A DNA stretch of 64,000 bases, from the NCBI RefSeq assembly GCF_000011365.1, contig NC_004463.1, forward strand, positions 5,256,001 through 5,320,000. Direction: 5' to 3'. This document shows positions 38,789 to 47,860 of this stretch, piece by piece. The notes beneath the pieces were generated by a model. It had not been told where the DNA came from. It did not search any database and saw only the letters and a list, made by a program, of their open reading frames with translations. Every line of letters begins with the position of its first letter. The first letter of the stretch is position 1. Made by a program: the position numbers and the translations under genes. Source of the stretch: Bradyrhizobium diazoefficiens USDA 110. GTDB lineage: Bacteria > Pseudomonadota > Alphaproteobacteria > Rhizobiales > Xanthobacteraceae.

Positions 38789-39022
38789 TCAAGCGGTCGT
38801 TGCGCCGCGGGCGCGGCGATTGAGGATGTAAGTTCTGATCAGCCATTCCGCGAGGATGACCGCCGCCATGACGGCGATGATCACCAGCGCAATGGGTCTC
38901 CAGATGTCGCGCGACAGTCTCTCTCCGGCAAAGAAGGCAGATTCAATGATGTCGCGGCCGATCGGGCTGAGCGTCAACACCAGCGAGATCACCATTGAGA
39001 TCCAGGGCCAGCGCGTCCGCAT
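38789..39022 (-). CDS. Small membrane protein in the pdh operon (77 aa)
   Basis: A 77-aa protein with two predicted membrane helices (WISMVISLVLTLS near the N-terminus and PIALVIIAVMAAVILAEWLI) and a basic tail (RTYILNRRARGATTA). It starts 8 bases after the pdhC stop and ends 17 bases before lpdA, so it is part of the operon. I recall a similar small protein here in Bradyrhizobium. Function unknown. Confidence 0.7.
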   Translation of the reverse strand: MRTRWPWISMVISLVLTLSPIGRDIIESAFFAGERLSRDIWRPIALVIIAVMAAVILAEWLIRTYILNRRARGATTA

Positions 39023-39030
39023 GCGCCATC

Positions 39031-40386
39031 TCAGACCATCATCATGACCGGATTTTCGATGAGCTGCTTGAACGCGCCGATCAGCTCGGCGCCGAGCGCG
39101 CCGTCGATGGCGCGGTGATCGCACGACAAGGTCACGCTCATCATGTGCGCGATCTCGATCTTGCCATTCCGCACCACGGGCCGTTCTTCGCTGGTGCCGA
39201 CCGCGAGGATGGTGGCATGCGGCGGGTTGATCACGGCGGTGAAGTGGCTGATGCCGTACATGCCGAGGTTGGACACGGCGGTGGTGCCGCCCTGGTATTC
39301 CTCGGGCTTGAGCTTGCGCGAGCGGGCGCGCGCGGCAAAGTCCTTCATCTCGTTGGAGATGGTGGAGAGCGTCTTGGTCTCCGCTTTCCGGATGATCGGC
39401 GTGATCAGGCCACCGGGCATCGCCACGGCAACGCCGACGTCGGAATGGTGATGCTTGACCATGCCGCTTTCGGTCCAGCTCACATTGCAGTTCGGGATCT
39501 TCTGGAGCGCGACCGCCATCGCCTTGATGACGAAGTCGTTGACCGAGATCTTGTAGAGCGGCTTCTTCTCCTTGTCCTTGGGAGCCGCCGCATTGATCTC
39601 CTCGCGCGCGGCGAGCAGCTTGCCGATGTCGCAGTCGATGGTGAGGTAGAAATGCGGGACGTTCTGGATCGACGCAGTCAGGCGCTGCGCGATCGTGCGG
39701 CGCATGCCGTCGTGCGGGACGATGTCGTAGGAGCCGGGCTCGAACAGCGACAGGATCTGCTTGTCCGACATGGTCGGCGCGATCGAGGGCGCGGATGACG
39801 GCGCCGCGGCGGGCGCCTTGAGGCCCTTGCCGGACTTGGCCTGCTCGACGTCGCGGGCGACGACGCGGCCGTGCGGGCCGGTGCCTGTCACCATCGACAC
39901 GTCGATGCCGGCGTCCTTGGCCAGACGTCGCGCCAGCGGCGATGAGAACACGCGGCCGCCATGGCCGTTGCTCTGAGCAGCCGGTGCGGCAGCCTGCGGC
40001 GCGGGTGCGGCGGCGGGCGGCGGTGCAGCCTTGGGCGCAGCAGGTGCTGTCGCGGGAGCTGGCGCAGCAGCGGGAGCATCCGTGGCTTTCGGCGGCGCGG
40101 CGGAGGCGCTGGGCTTGGCGGCACCAGCGGCCTTCACATCCTCGCCCTCACCGGCCAGCACGGCGATGACGTCGTTGACCGGGACGTCCTGCGTGCCTTC
40201 GGGCACCAGGATCTTGGCGATCGTGCCCTCGTCGATGGCCTCGACCTCCATGGTCGCCTTGTCGGTCTCGATCTCGGCGATGACATCGCCGGATTTGACC
40301 TTGTCGCCTTCCTTCTTCAGCCACTTGGCGAGGTTGCCCTTCTCCATCGTCGGCGAGAGAGCGGGCATCAGGATGTTGATGGGCAT
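39031..40386 (-). CDS. pdhC: Pyruvate dehydrogenase E2, dihydrolipoamide acetyltransferase
   Basis: A 451-aa E2: one lipoyl domain ([20 protein letters not shown], lipoyl Lys in [14 protein letters not shown]), an Ala/Pro-rich linker (~85-140), the peripheral subunit-binding domain (SPLARRLAKDAGIDVSMVTG) and the catalytic acetyltransferase domain with the His-x-x-x-Asp-Gly motif (SCDHRAIDGALGAELI). It forms the core of the complex. A 62-base gap precedes it after the deaminase gene. Confidence 0.96.
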   Translation of the reverse strand: MPINILMPALSPTMEKGNLAKWLKKEGDKVKSGDVIAEIETDKATMEVEAIDEGTIAKILVPEGTQDVPVNDVIAVLAGEGEDVKAAGAAKPSASAAPPKATDAPAAAPAPATAPAAPKAAPPPAAAPAPQAAAPAAQSNGHGGRVFSSPLARRLAKDAGIDVSMVTGTGPHGRVVARDVEQAKSGKGLKAPAAAPSSAPSIAPTMSDKQILSLFEPGSYDIVPHDGMRRTIAQRLTASIQNVPHFYLTIDCDIGKLLAAREEINAAAPKDKEKKPLYKISVNDFVIKAMAVALQKIPNCNVSWTESGMVKHHHSDVGVAVAMPGGLITPIIRKAETKTLSTISNEMKDFAARARSRKLKPEEYQGGTTAVSNLGMYGISHFTAVINPPHATILAVGTSEERPVVRNGKIEIAHMMSVTLSCDHRAIDGALGAELIGAFKQLIENPVMMMV

Positions 40387-40448
40387 GCTGACCTCAAGAA
40401 GAACTTTGCAAAACGTCGTCTCCGACAGCGAAGACGAACAGACCAGGT

Positions 40449-40901
40449 TTAGTTGCCGATGTCGCCCTGCCAGAGGCGCTCATTGGCAGGGATGGAACGC
40501 CAATTCTTCATCATGGTGATGGAGCGGTCGTCGGCAAGGTCGATCCAGGGGATGCCGAACTTGTCGAGGATGTCCTTGGAGCCCGGAAAGGTGACGGATT
40601 CCCCGATCACCACCAGCTTCACCTTGAACAATGCGAGCGCGCCGGCACACATCGAGCATGGCGACAGCGTGGTGTACATGATGGTGTCGTGGAATGTGAT
40701 CGCGCCGGCCTCGCGCAGGCAGCTCATCTCGCCGTGCAGGATCACGTTGTTCTCCTGCACGCGGTTGTTGTGACCGCGGGCGATGATCTGGTTGTCGCGC
40801 GTCAGCACGGCGCCGATCGGCAGGCCGCCCTGCGCGATCGAGGCCTCCGCTTCGCGGATCGCCTCCAGCATGAAATCGAAGTGATAGGATTCGATCGCCA
40901 C
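40449..40901 (-). CDS. Nucleoside/cytosine deaminase-like protein
   Basis: A 150-aa zinc-dependent deaminase of the cytidine/deoxycytidylate deaminase superfamily. The zinc His-Gly-Glu is in NVILHGEMSCLREAG and the Cys pair in TLSPCSMCAGALALFKVKLV. The GTG start at 40901 lies 2 bases past the DUF5076-like stop; the frame is open further upstream only through pdhB sequence. It resembles cytosine/guanine-type deaminases; the substrate is not determined. Its position between pdhB and pdhC is odd metabolically. Confidence 0.85.
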   Translation of the reverse strand: MAIESYHFDFMLEAIREAEASIAQGGLPIGAVLTRDNQIIARGHNNRVQENNVILHGEMSCLREAGAITFHDTIMYTTLSPCSMCAGALALFKVKLVVIGESVTFPGSKDILDKFGIPWIDLADDRSITMMKNWRSIPANERLWQGDIGN

Positions 40902-40903
40902 TG

Positions 40904-41206
40904 TCAGTGCCCCTTCCCGCGCGGCGTCGTGGTGCCGGTGTCCGTGGGACGCTCGATCTCGGCCTGGAACATCTCGAGGATCCGGCTCAACGCGTCCTCC
41001 TCGGTATATTCGCTCTCGCGCGCATAGGCGCGCGCGGCGTGACGGGCAAGATCGACGAGCAAGAGGCCCCACATGTCGGGTTCCTCGAAGGCGCGCTGGA
41101 ACGCCATCGACAGCCCGCCGTCCAGCACGAACACGCGCAGGATCTCGACCGCGTCCTCGCGGGTCACGACGTCGGGTGGCAGTGGCTGCTCCTTCGGGCC
41201 CGCCAT
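40904..41206 (-). CDS. DUF5076-like protein
   Basis: A 100-aa acidic, soluble protein (VVTREDAVEILRVFVLDGGL, then AFEEPDMWGLLLVDLARHAA). It resembles the small DUF5076 proteins that I recall next to pdhB in Bradyrhizobium. It begins 3 bases after the pdhB stop and ends 2 bases before the deaminase. Function unknown; a complex-associated role is conceivable from position only. Confidence 0.75.
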   Translation of the reverse strand: MAGPKEQPLPPDVVTREDAVEILRVFVLDGGLSMAFQRAFEEPDMWGLLLVDLARHAARAYARESEYTEEDALSRILEMFQAEIERPTDTGTTTPRGKGH

Positions 41207-41209
41207 GGT

Positions 41210-42601
41210 CTACCTGTAGCAGACGGCTTTGGCGGCCTCGACGACTTCCGCCGCCGACGGCAGCGCGAGCTTCTCCAGATTCGCGGCATAGGGCATCGGC
41301 ACGTCCTTGCCGGAGACGCGCGCAACAGGCGCGTCCAGATAGTCGAAGGCGTTCTCCATGATCCGTGCGGCGATCTCGGCGCCGACGCCGCTCTGGGCCC
41401 AGCCCTCTTCCACCGTGACGGCGCGCCCCGTCTTCTTGACCGAGTTGACGATGGTCTCGGTGTCCATCGGGCGCAGCGTGCGCAGGTCGATCACCTCGGC
41501 CTCGATGCCGTCCTTGGCGAGCTCGTCGGCGGCCTTGAGCGCATAGGTCATGCCGTTCGACCAGGAGATGATTGTGACGTGGCTTCCGGAGCGCACGATG
41601 CGCGCCTTGCCGATCGGGATCACGAAGTCGTCGAGCTTTGGCACTTCGCCGGTGTGGCCGTAGAGCACCTCGTTCTCGAGGAAGATCACCGGATTGGGAT
41701 CGCGGATCGCGGCCTTGAGCAGGCCCTTGTAATCCGCAGCCGAGAACGGCGCGACGACCTTGAGACCCGGAACGTTCGAATACCAGGATGAATAGTCCTG
41801 GCTGTGCTGCGCGGCGACGCGCGCGGCGGCGCCGTTCGGGCCGCGGAACACGATCGAGCACCCCATCTGGCCGCCGGACATATAGAGCGTCTTGGCAGCG
41901 GAGTTGATGATCTGGTCGATCGCCTGCATCGCGAAGTTGAAGGTCATGAACTCGACGACCGGCTTCAGCCCGGTCATCGCGGCGCCGACGCCGATGCCGG
42001 CAAAGCCGTGCTCGGTGATCGGCGTGTCGATCACGCGCTTGGCGCCGAATTCCTGGAGCAGGCCCTGGGTGACCTTGTAGGCGCCCTGATACTCGGCAAC
42101 CTCTTCGCCCATCACGAAGACGTCGGCGTCGCGGCGCATCTCTTCGGCCATGGCATCGCGCAGCGCTTCGCGGATGGTCTGCGTCACCATCTCGGTGCCC
42201 GCGGGCACTTCCGGATCGGGCTCGGCGGCGGCTTGCGGTGCGGACGGCGCAGCCCTGGGCGCGGGTGCCTCGGCCTTTGCGGCGGCAGGGGCTGCGGATT
42301 CGGCGGCCTTCGGCTGCGGGGCCGGCGCGGGCGCCTTTGCGAGATCAGCGGCGCTCTCACCGTCGGCAAGAATCGTCGCGATCGGCGTGTTGACGGCGAC
42401 GTCGGCGGTGCCTTCGGGGATCAGGATCTTGCCGAGCGTGCCCTCGTCGGTCGCCTCGACCTCCATGGTCGCCTTGTCGGTCTCGATCTCGGCGATGACA
42501 TCGCCGGACTTGATGGCCTCACCCTCTTTTTTCAGCCATTTGGCGAGGTTGCCCTTTTCCATCGTGGGCGACAACGCGGGCATCAGCACTTGAATTGGCA
42601 T
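41210..42601 (-). CDS. pdhB: Pyruvate dehydrogenase E1 beta with N-terminal lipoyl domain
   Basis: A 463-aa E1 beta. The N-terminal ~80 residues are a lipoyl domain ([20 protein letters not shown], lipoyl Lys in [14 protein letters not shown]), almost the same as in pdhC, followed by an Ala/Pro linker. The transketolase-type E1 beta domain follows ([57 protein letters not shown]). This lipoyl-E1beta fusion is known in alphaproteobacteria. Confidence 0.96.
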   Translation of the reverse strand: MPIQVLMPALSPTMEKGNLAKWLKKEGEAIKSGDVIAEIETDKATMEVEATDEGTLGKILIPEGTADVAVNTPIATILADGESAADLAKAPAPAPQPKAAESAAPAAAKAEAPAPRAAPSAPQAAAEPDPEVPAGTEMVTQTIREALRDAMAEEMRRDADVFVMGEEVAEYQGAYKVTQGLLQEFGAKRVIDTPITEHGFAGIGVGAAMTGLKPVVEFMTFNFAMQAIDQIINSAAKTLYMSGGQMGCSIVFRGPNGAAARVAAQHSQDYSSWYSNVPGLKVVAPFSAADYKGLLKAAIRDPNPVIFLENEVLYGHTGEVPKLDDFVIPIGKARIVRSGSHVTIISWSNGMTYALKAADELAKDGIEAEVIDLRTLRPMDTETIVNSVKKTGRAVTVEEGWAQSGVGAEIAARIMENAFDYLDAPVARVSGKDVPMPYAANLEKLALPSAAEVVEAAKAVCYR

Positions 42602-42630
42602 ATCGGCTCCAAAAGAAAGCTTGCGCGCGT

Positions 42631-43653
42631 TCAGCGGTAAACGTCGGTCCAGAGCTCGGCGGCATCCGGCTCGGGATCATGCTGGGCAAAGTCGGCAGAC
42701 GCGTTGACGATATCGCGCACCTCGGCGTCGATCGCCTTGAGATCGGCCTCGCTGACCTTGGCGGTCAACAGGCGGTTGCGCACCTGCTCGATCGGGTCCT
42801 GATCGTGGCGGACCTTCTCGACCTCCTCGCGCGTGCGGTATTTTGCAGGGTCGGACATCGAGTGGCCGCGATAGCGGTAGGTCTGCATTTCCAGGATCAT
42901 CGGCCCCTTGCCGGCGCGGCACCAGGCGGCGGCCTCGTCGCCCGCAGCCTTCACCGCACGGACGTCCATGCCGTCGACTTGCAGGCCGGGGATGTTGAAG
43001 GACGCGCCGCGCTTGGAGAAGTCCTGCTGCGCGGAAGCGCGCGAGACCGCGGTGCCCATGGCGTAGCGGTTGTTCTCGATGACATAGATCACCGGCAGCT
43101 TCCAGAGCTCCGCCATGTTGAAGCTCTCATAGACCTGGCCCTGGTTGGCCGCGCCGTCGCCGAAATAGGTGACGCTGACATTGCCGTTGCCGCGATAGTT
43201 GTTGGCGAAGGCCAGACCCGTGCCGAGCGAGACCTGGGCACCGACAATGCCGTGGCCGCCGTAAAAGTGCTTCTCCTTGCTGAACATGTGCATGGAGCCG
43301 CCCTTGCCCTTGGAATAGCCGCCGCGGCGTCCCGTGAGCTCGGCCATGACGCCGTTGGCGTCCATGCCGGTCGCGAGCATGTGACCGTGGTCGCGATAGC
43401 CGGTGATGACCTGATCGCCCTCCTTGAGAGCCATCTGCATGCCGACCACCACGGCCTCCTGGCCGATATAGAGGTGGCAGAAGCCGCCGATCGCGCCCAT
43501 GCCGTAGAGCTGGCCGGCCTTTTCCTCGAACCTGCGGATCAGGAGCATGTCGCGGAGCGCCTTGAGCTCCTGCTCCCTGGTGAATTCCGGGGGCGAACCG
43601 CCGTTGGTCTTGTCCTGTGGAGCGCTTGCGGCGGCTTTCTTGGGTGCGGCCAT
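42631..43653 (-). CDS. pdhA: Pyruvate dehydrogenase E1 alpha
   Basis: A 340-aa thiamine-diphosphate-dependent E1 alpha that decarboxylates pyruvate. It has the ThDP motif [20 protein letters not shown] ... VIENN and the phosphorylation-loop-like segment [20 protein letters not shown]. First gene of the operon pdhA-pdhB-DUF5076-deaminase-pdhC-membrane protein-lpdA; 29 bases separate it from pdhB. Confidence 0.96.
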   Translation of the reverse strand: MAAPKKAAASAPQDKTNGGSPPEFTREQELKALRDMLLIRRFEEKAGQLYGMGAIGGFCHLYIGQEAVVVGMQMALKEGDQVITGYRDHGHMLATGMDANGVMAELTGRRGGYSKGKGGSMHMFSKEKHFYGGHGIVGAQVSLGTGLAFANNYRGNGNVSVTYFGDGAANQGQVYESFNMAELWKLPVIYVIENNRYAMGTAVSRASAQQDFSKRGASFNIPGLQVDGMDVRAVKAAGDEAAAWCRAGKGPMILEMQTYRYRGHSMSDPAKYRTREEVEKVRHDQDPIEQVRNRLLTAKVSEADLKAIDAEVRDIVNASADFAQHDPEPDAAELWTDVYR

Positions 43654-43835
43654 GGGAATTCCGGGTCAGAGAAAACTTTCGTCCTCTCTAACCCAAGTCA
43701 AACACCCTTGGAAAGCACCGCGGCGGCATGACACGACATTCATTATGCCGCACTGCAACGTGATCGAAATATTGGAAAATCTTTGGCGCTGATCAGGCAA
43801 CAAATCTAACGCCGTGCGGGCCAGGTCCCGTTTAC

Positions 43836-43878
43836 CGGAACGAGCGGCGCCAGAACGGCGCCGCCCGCTCCTGTTCCG
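43836..43878 (-). terminator. Terminator of the aldehyde dehydrogenase gene
   Basis: Directly after the dehydrogenase stop, CGGAAC GAGCGG CGCC pairs with GGCG CCGCTC-like and GTTCCG segments to form a long GC-rich hairpin with a short loop (AGAAC) and small bulges. It is the natural 3' end for the minus-strand gene. Confidence 0.6.
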
Positions 43879-43879
43879 A

Positions 43880-45397
43880 TCAGAAGAAGCCGAGCTTCTT
43901 CGGGCTGTAGCTGACCAGGAGATTCTTGGTCTGCTGGTAGTGATCGAGCATCATCTTGTGGGTCTCGCGGCCGACGCCCGACTGCTTGTAGCCGCCGAAC
44001 GCCGCATGCGCGGGATAGGCATGGTAGCAATTGGTCCAGACCCGGCCGGCCTGGATCGCCCGGCCGAAGCGGTAGCAGCGGTTGGCATCGCGGCTCCAGA
44101 CACCGGCGCCGAGACCGTAGAGCGTGTCGTTGGCGATCGCGAGCGCTTCGTCGTCGGTCTTGAAGGTCGTGACCGAGACGACGGGACCAAAGATCTCCTC
44201 CTGGAAGATTCGCATCTTGTTATGGCCCTCGAACACGGTCGGCTGGACGTAGAAGCCGCCGGAAAGATCGCCGCCGAGCTCGGCACGACCGCCGCCGGCC
44301 AGCACCTTGGCGCCCTCCTGCTTGCCGATGTCGATATAGGAGAGGATCTTGGCGAGCTGCTCACCCGAGGCCTGTGCACCGATCATGGTGTCGGCCGCAC
44401 GCGGGTCGCCCTGCTTGATCGCGGCGACGCGCTTCAGCGCCCGCTCCATGAAGCGGTCATAGATGTCGGCGTGCACCAGCGCCCGGCTCGGACAGGTGCA
44501 GACCTCGCCCTGGTTCAGCGCGAACATGACGAAGCCTTCGATCGCCTTGTCGAAGAAGTCATCGTCCTCGGCGGTGACGTCCTTGAAGAAGATGTTCGGC
44601 GACTTGCCGCCGAGCTCCAGCGTGACCGGGATCAGGTTCTGGCTGGCATATTGCATGATCAGCCGGCCCGTCGAGGTCTCGCCGGTGAAGGCGATCTTGG
44701 CGATGCGCGGGCTCGAGGCCAGCGGCTTGCCGGCTTCGAGGCCAAAGCCGTTGACGATGTTGAGGACGCCGGGCGGCAGCAGGTCGCCGATGATCTCGGC
44801 CCAGACCATGATCGAGGCCGGGGTCTGCTCGGCGGGCTTGAGCACGACGCAATTGCCGGCGGCGAGCGCAGGCGCGAGCTTCCAGCAGGCCATCAGCAGC
44901 GGGAAGTTCCAGGGGATGATCTGGCCGACCACACCGAGCGGCTCGTGGAAATGATAGGCGATGGTATCGTGATCGATCTCGCCGATCGAGCCTTCCTGGG
45001 CGCGGACGACGCCGGCGAAATAGCGGAAGTGGTCGATGGCGAGCGGGATGTCGGCGGCGCGGGTCTCGCGGATCGGCTTGCCGTTGTCCCAGGTCTCGGC
45101 GATCGCGAGGCGCTCGAGATTCTCTTCCATGCGGTCGGCGATCTTGTTCAGGATCGCGGCGCGCTCGGCGACGCTGGTGCTCCCCCAACCGGCCTTGGCG
45201 GCATGCGCCGCGTCGAGCGCAGCTTCGACGTCCTGCGCGTCGGAGCGTGCGATCTTGCAGACGATCTGTCCGTTCACCGGCGAGGCATTGTCGAAATATT
45301 TGCCCGAGATCGGCGCGACGAACTTGCCGCCGATGAAGTTGTCGTAGCGTTCGGCGAAGGGAACTTTGGTGACGCTGAGGAATTCCACCTTGTTCAT
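43880..45397 (-). CDS. NAD-dependent aldehyde dehydrogenase (AcoD/ExaC-like)
   Basis: A 505-aa aldehyde dehydrogenase. The catalytic Cys is in [15 protein letters not shown], the general-base Glu in [14 protein letters not shown], and the Asn-containing [20 protein letters not shown] and [12 protein letters not shown] line the NAD site. It resembles acetaldehyde dehydrogenases of the AcoD/ExaC/AldB group that handle aldehydes from alcohol oxidation. An AcoR-like regulator gene lies 280 bases upstream on the same strand, a common pairing. Confidence 0.92.
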   Translation of the reverse strand: MNKVEFLSVTKVPFAERYDNFIGGKFVAPISGKYFDNASPVNGQIVCKIARSDAQDVEAALDAAHAAKAGWGSTSVAERAAILNKIADRMEENLERLAIAETWDNGKPIRETRAADIPLAIDHFRYFAGVVRAQEGSIGEIDHDTIAYHFHEPLGVVGQIIPWNFPLLMACWKLAPALAAGNCVVLKPAEQTPASIMVWAEIIGDLLPPGVLNIVNGFGLEAGKPLASSPRIAKIAFTGETSTGRLIMQYASQNLIPVTLELGGKSPNIFFKDVTAEDDDFFDKAIEGFVMFALNQGEVCTCPSRALVHADIYDRFMERALKRVAAIKQGDPRAADTMIGAQASGEQLAKILSYIDIGKQEGAKVLAGGGRAELGGDLSGGFYVQPTVFEGHNKMRIFQEEIFGPVVSVTTFKTDDEALAIANDTLYGLGAGVWSRDANRCYRFGRAIQAGRVWTNCYHAYPAHAAFGGYKQSGVGRETHKMMLDHYQQTKNLLVSYSPKKLGFF

Positions 45398-45471
45398 TGA
45401 TCACTCCCGATGTTTGCTGTTTGCGCAATTCGTCGCTGATCGCGACTTGCGCCGACGATGATGCGGGAGGC

Positions 45472-45488
45472 GATTTCTGTCAGCCCTG
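45472..45488. promoter_or_regulatory. Candidate regulator site upstream of the aldehyde dehydrogenase
   Basis: GATTTCTGTCAGCCCTG lies 75-91 bases before the dehydrogenase start. It matches 14 of 17 positions of a motif upstream of the regulator gene itself (46687-46703). The pairing suggests a shared binding site, possibly for the AcoR-like protein; not proven. Confidence 0.3.
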
Positions 45489-45507
45489 ATAGGAGCGATG
45501 GAGGAGC

Positions 45508-45535
45508 GGACCTGTCGCAGTTCTGCGACAGGTCC
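45508..45535. promoter_or_regulatory. Perfect 12-bp inverted repeat upstream of the aldehyde dehydrogenase
   Basis: GGACCTGTCGCA and its exact complement TGCGACAGGTCC are separated by GTTC. It lies 111-138 bases before the dehydrogenase start, where an activator would bind, but it could equally be the terminator hairpin of the upstream regulator gene. Confidence 0.4.
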
Positions 45536-45579
45536 GGGGTGAGGCAGGTGCAAGATCGAGGGCTCGCGGCTTCCACATC

Positions 45580-45658
45580 GTCACTGCGAGCGCAGCGAAG
45601 CAATCCAGAGTCCCTCCGCGGAAAGATTCTGGATTGCTTCGCTGCGCTCGCAATGACG
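45580..45658. repeat. REP-like palindrome, copy 2
   Basis: Arms GCGAGCGCAGCGAAGCAATCCA and its complement TGGATTGCTTCGCTGCGCTCGC, near-identical to the 19622-19699 element, with a different loop (GAGTCCCTCCGCGGAAAGAT). It lies just 3' of the regulator gene stop. Confidence 0.75.
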
Positions 45659-45677
45659 GCTGAAAGGACAGTGGCCC

Positions 45678-46640
45678 TCAGTGGTTCAGCTCGAACCGCT
45701 TGAGCTTCCTGTGCAGGGTTGCGCGGCTGACGCCGAGGGCTTTGGCGGCCGCCGAAACATTGCCGCCCGCGCGGAGCAGCGCCCGCTGCACCACCGCGCG
45801 CTGACCGCCGGCGAGGTGGTCGCGCGCCGTATCGCCGCCGAGAAGATCGGCCGCGGGCACTGGCCGCAACGCCCGGCCTGGCGCGAGCCCAAGTCCCACC
45901 CGGGCGGAGCGTGTCGCGCCGATCACGAGATCGTCCGCATCGACCGCAACGAGGCCCCCGCACTGTCCGTCCGCAGCCGGCGTCAGCACGATGCGGGCAT
46001 GGGCGAAAGCCCGGCGGAACAAGTCGGCCTCGATGCGCTTTGCCGCCTCGCCTGCCGCGAGCGCAATCAGATTGGAAAACGCATCGGTCCGGTCGGCGCG
46101 GCAGGAGGAGACGTCGAGCACGCCGGCAAACGCCGCCTCGTGGTCGTAGATCGGTACGGCGGTGCAGCTCAACAGCGTGTTGCGCGTGAAGAAGTGCTGG
46201 TCGCGGTCGATCGTCAGCGGCCGCTGCTCGACGACGCAGGTGCCGATGCCATTGGTGCCCTCGCGCTCCTCGCTCCAGAGCGCGCCGGTCCACAAACCCC
46301 AGGATTGGAAGGTGGTGTCGTCCGCCGGCGTGCCGCGACGATCCACCGGTACCCCCTCGCCGTCGGCCAGCAGCACGCAGCAGCCGGCCGCGCCAACCGC
46401 TTGGTAGAGCCGGTCCATCGCGCCTCGTGCAGCGGCGAGCAGCGGTGCGATCCGCTCGCGCGCCTCGCGGAGTTCCGCGTCGGTCAGCCGCTGGGGCAGG
46501 CCCCGGCCGGAGGGGTCGAGATGATGCAGTCGGGACGAACGGCGCCAGGAGGCCACGAGCGCGGAGCGAGCCGCCTGGCCTGATGCAATAGCGGCTTCGA
46601 CACGAGCCGCGTGATGCTGGGGCATTGACCCATTCATCAC
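45678..46640 (-). CDS. AcoR-like regulator (GAF plus Fis-type HTH, no AAA+ domain)
   Basis: A 320-aa regulator. The N-terminal half resembles the AcoR sensor region with a GAF domain (ADGEGVPVDRRGTPADDTTF, then WSEEREGTNGIGTCVVEQRP, LSCTAVPIYDHEAAFAGVLD). The C-terminal ~45 residues are a Fis-type helix-turn-helix (ALLRAGGNVSAAAKALGVSR, ATLHRKLKRF). The ~240-residue sigma-54-interacting AAA+ domain normally between them is missing: there are no Walker motifs and no GAFTGA. It probably does not activate sigma-54 promoters in the usual way. It likely controls the adjacent aldehyde dehydrogenase gene. Confidence 0.88.
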   Translation of the reverse strand: MMNGSMPQHHAARVEAAIASGQAARSALVASWRRSSRLHHLDPSGRGLPQRLTDAELREARERIAPLLAAARGAMDRLYQAVGAAGCCVLLADGEGVPVDRRGTPADDTTFQSWGLWTGALWSEEREGTNGIGTCVVEQRPLTIDRDQHFFTRNTLLSCTAVPIYDHEAAFAGVLDVSSCRADRTDAFSNLIALAAGEAAKRIEADLFRRAFAHARIVLTPAADGQCGGLVAVDADDLVIGATRSARVGLGLAPGRALRPVPAADLLGGDTARDHLAGGQRAVVQRALLRAGGNVSAAAKALGVSRATLHRKLKRFELNH

Positions 46641-46686
46641 CGTTTCCTCCGGGTGGCAATCTACGGCGTGCCGGCGCGGCCTGATT

Positions 46687-46703
46687 GATCTCTGTCAATC
46701 CTG
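46687..46703. promoter_or_regulatory. Candidate autoregulatory site upstream of the AcoR-like gene
   Basis: GATCTCTGTCAATCCTG lies 47-63 bases before the regulator start, sharing 14 of 17 positions with the motif upstream of the dehydrogenase. It overlaps the inverted pair ATTGA/TCAAT. Confidence 0.3.
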
Positions 46704-46845
46704 GGGAGCAGCGCGCCGCACAAGCCATGCCCCCGCCGGCGCCGCTACGTCAAGGCGGCAAGGCAACTGCGGTCTTGCGACCTTTGCAGGAGGCGGCCGG
46801 ACCCGGCGCCGGCTTTCGATACCAGTTTCGAAACCCGCGCAGGCG

Positions 46846-47163
46846 CTAGTTCGGCGGGATCATCCGAACGAGATCGCGCGGATTGACATAGTCGAGCTGG
46901 AAACGTGCCCGCTCGTCCAGCATGTCTGGATCGATCCTCGCCGAACGCAGCAGCGAGACTCGCTGCTCGCTCCTGGCGCGCTCGCGCTTGAGCTGGGCCA
47001 GCTCGCTCGTCAGCGCGATGATCTCCTGGTCGAGTTCCTGGCGGGCGTTGAGGCCGTATTTGCCGGTATAGGCGTTGACGCCGAAATAGCCGACGATGGC
47101 AGCCGCCATCGCATAGAGGGCAAGACCGGTCAGGATCGATTTGAGGCGCGCGCGGGAGACCAT
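46846..47163 (-). CDS. FtsB/DivIC-family septum formation initiator
   Basis: A 105-aa bitopic protein with one N-terminal membrane helix (GLALYAMAAAIVGYFGV) followed by a coiled coil (LDQEIIALTSELAQLKRERA) and ARIDPDMLDERARFQLDYVN. This is the FtsB/DivIC pattern, a divisome component linking FtsQ and FtsL. In alphaproteobacteria it usually lies between eno and pdhA; here inserts flank it on both sides. Confidence 0.88.
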   Translation of the reverse strand: MVSRARLKSILTGLALYAMAAAIVGYFGVNAYTGKYGLNARQELDQEIIALTSELAQLKRERARSEQRVSLLRSARIDPDMLDERARFQLDYVNPRDLVRMIPPN

Positions 47164-47212
47164 CTTGGGAAGATGGGGCAGCTTGGTTAAGGGAGCGCTA
47201 ATCTTGGCAAAC

Positions 47213-47295
47213 TGTCATTCCGGGGCGATGCGCAGCATCGAACCCGGAATCTCGAGGTTCCGGGTTCGGCTCTTCGAGCCGCCCCCGGAATGACA
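47213..47295. repeat. Palindromic intergenic repeat
   Basis: Perfect 13-bp terminal inverted repeats TGTCATTCCGGGG and CCCCGGAATGACA enclose inner hairpins (GAACCCGGAA...TTCCGGGTTC). This is the well-known Bradyrhizobium form GTCATTCCGGGGCGATGCGC. Non-coding. Confidence 0.7.
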
Positions 47296-47308
47296 AGGTT
47301 GTTCAGCC

Positions 47309-47860
47309 TCAGCCGTGATGCTTGGCCACGTGGGCCGTGAAGGCGTCGATATAGGCCTGGAGCACGGTCTTGAGCGCGTCCTTGGCGAGGTTACCCTCGG
47401 CATCGAAGGCGTCGCCAACCGCGTTCAGGTAGGTCTCGGGCTGCTGCATGATCGGGCCGGCAATGCCCGGCAGGATGTTCTGGAGCGTCTTGGCCGCGCT
47501 GACGCCGCCGAGCGGGCCCGGCGAGTTCGAGATGATGCCGACCGGCTTGCCGTTGAACGAGCTCTTGCCATAGGGGCGCGAGGCGACGTCGATGGCATTC
47601 TTGAGGACGCCCGGGATGGCGCGATTGTATTCCGGGGTGACGAACAGGACACCGTCCGATTTCTGGAGCTTTTCGCGGAAGGCCAGCCAGTCCGCGGGCG
47701 GCGCGCCCTCGAGGTCCTGGTTGAAAAAGGAGATGCCCGCCGGCGTGATGACCTCGAGCTTGAGAGAGGCCGGCGCGAGCTTGGCGAGCGCATTGGCGAT
47801 CTTCAGCGAAAAACTGTCCTTGCGCAGGCTGCCGGCGATCACGACGATATTGTAGGCCAT
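47309..47860 (-). CDS. NADPH-dependent FMN reductase
   Basis: A 183-aa flavodoxin-like NAD(P)H:FMN/quinone reductase (chromate-reductase-type). Motifs: VVIAGSLRKDSFSLKIANAL at the FMN phosphate loop, FVTPEYNRAIPGVLKNAIDV and ISNSPGPLGGVSAAKTLQNI. It would reduce flavin or quinones, protecting against oxidative stress; the substrate is not set. A palindromic repeat follows its 3' end. Confidence 0.92.
   Translation of the reverse strand: MAYNIVVIAGSLRKDSFSLKIANALAKLAPASLKLEVITPAGISFFNQDLEGAPPADWLAFREKLQKSDGVLFVTPEYNRAIPGVLKNAIDVASRPYGKSSFNGKPVGIISNSPGPLGGVSAAKTLQNILPGIAGPIMQQPETYLNAVGDAFDAEGNLAKDALKTVLQAYIDAFTAHVAKHHG

Noticed and set aside
40449..41861. A 470-codon minus-strand frame covering the deaminase and part of pdhB
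   Set aside because: Only the last 150 codons match a family; the upstream part is the wrong frame of DUF5076 and pdhB, and a GTG at 40901 gives the natural start.
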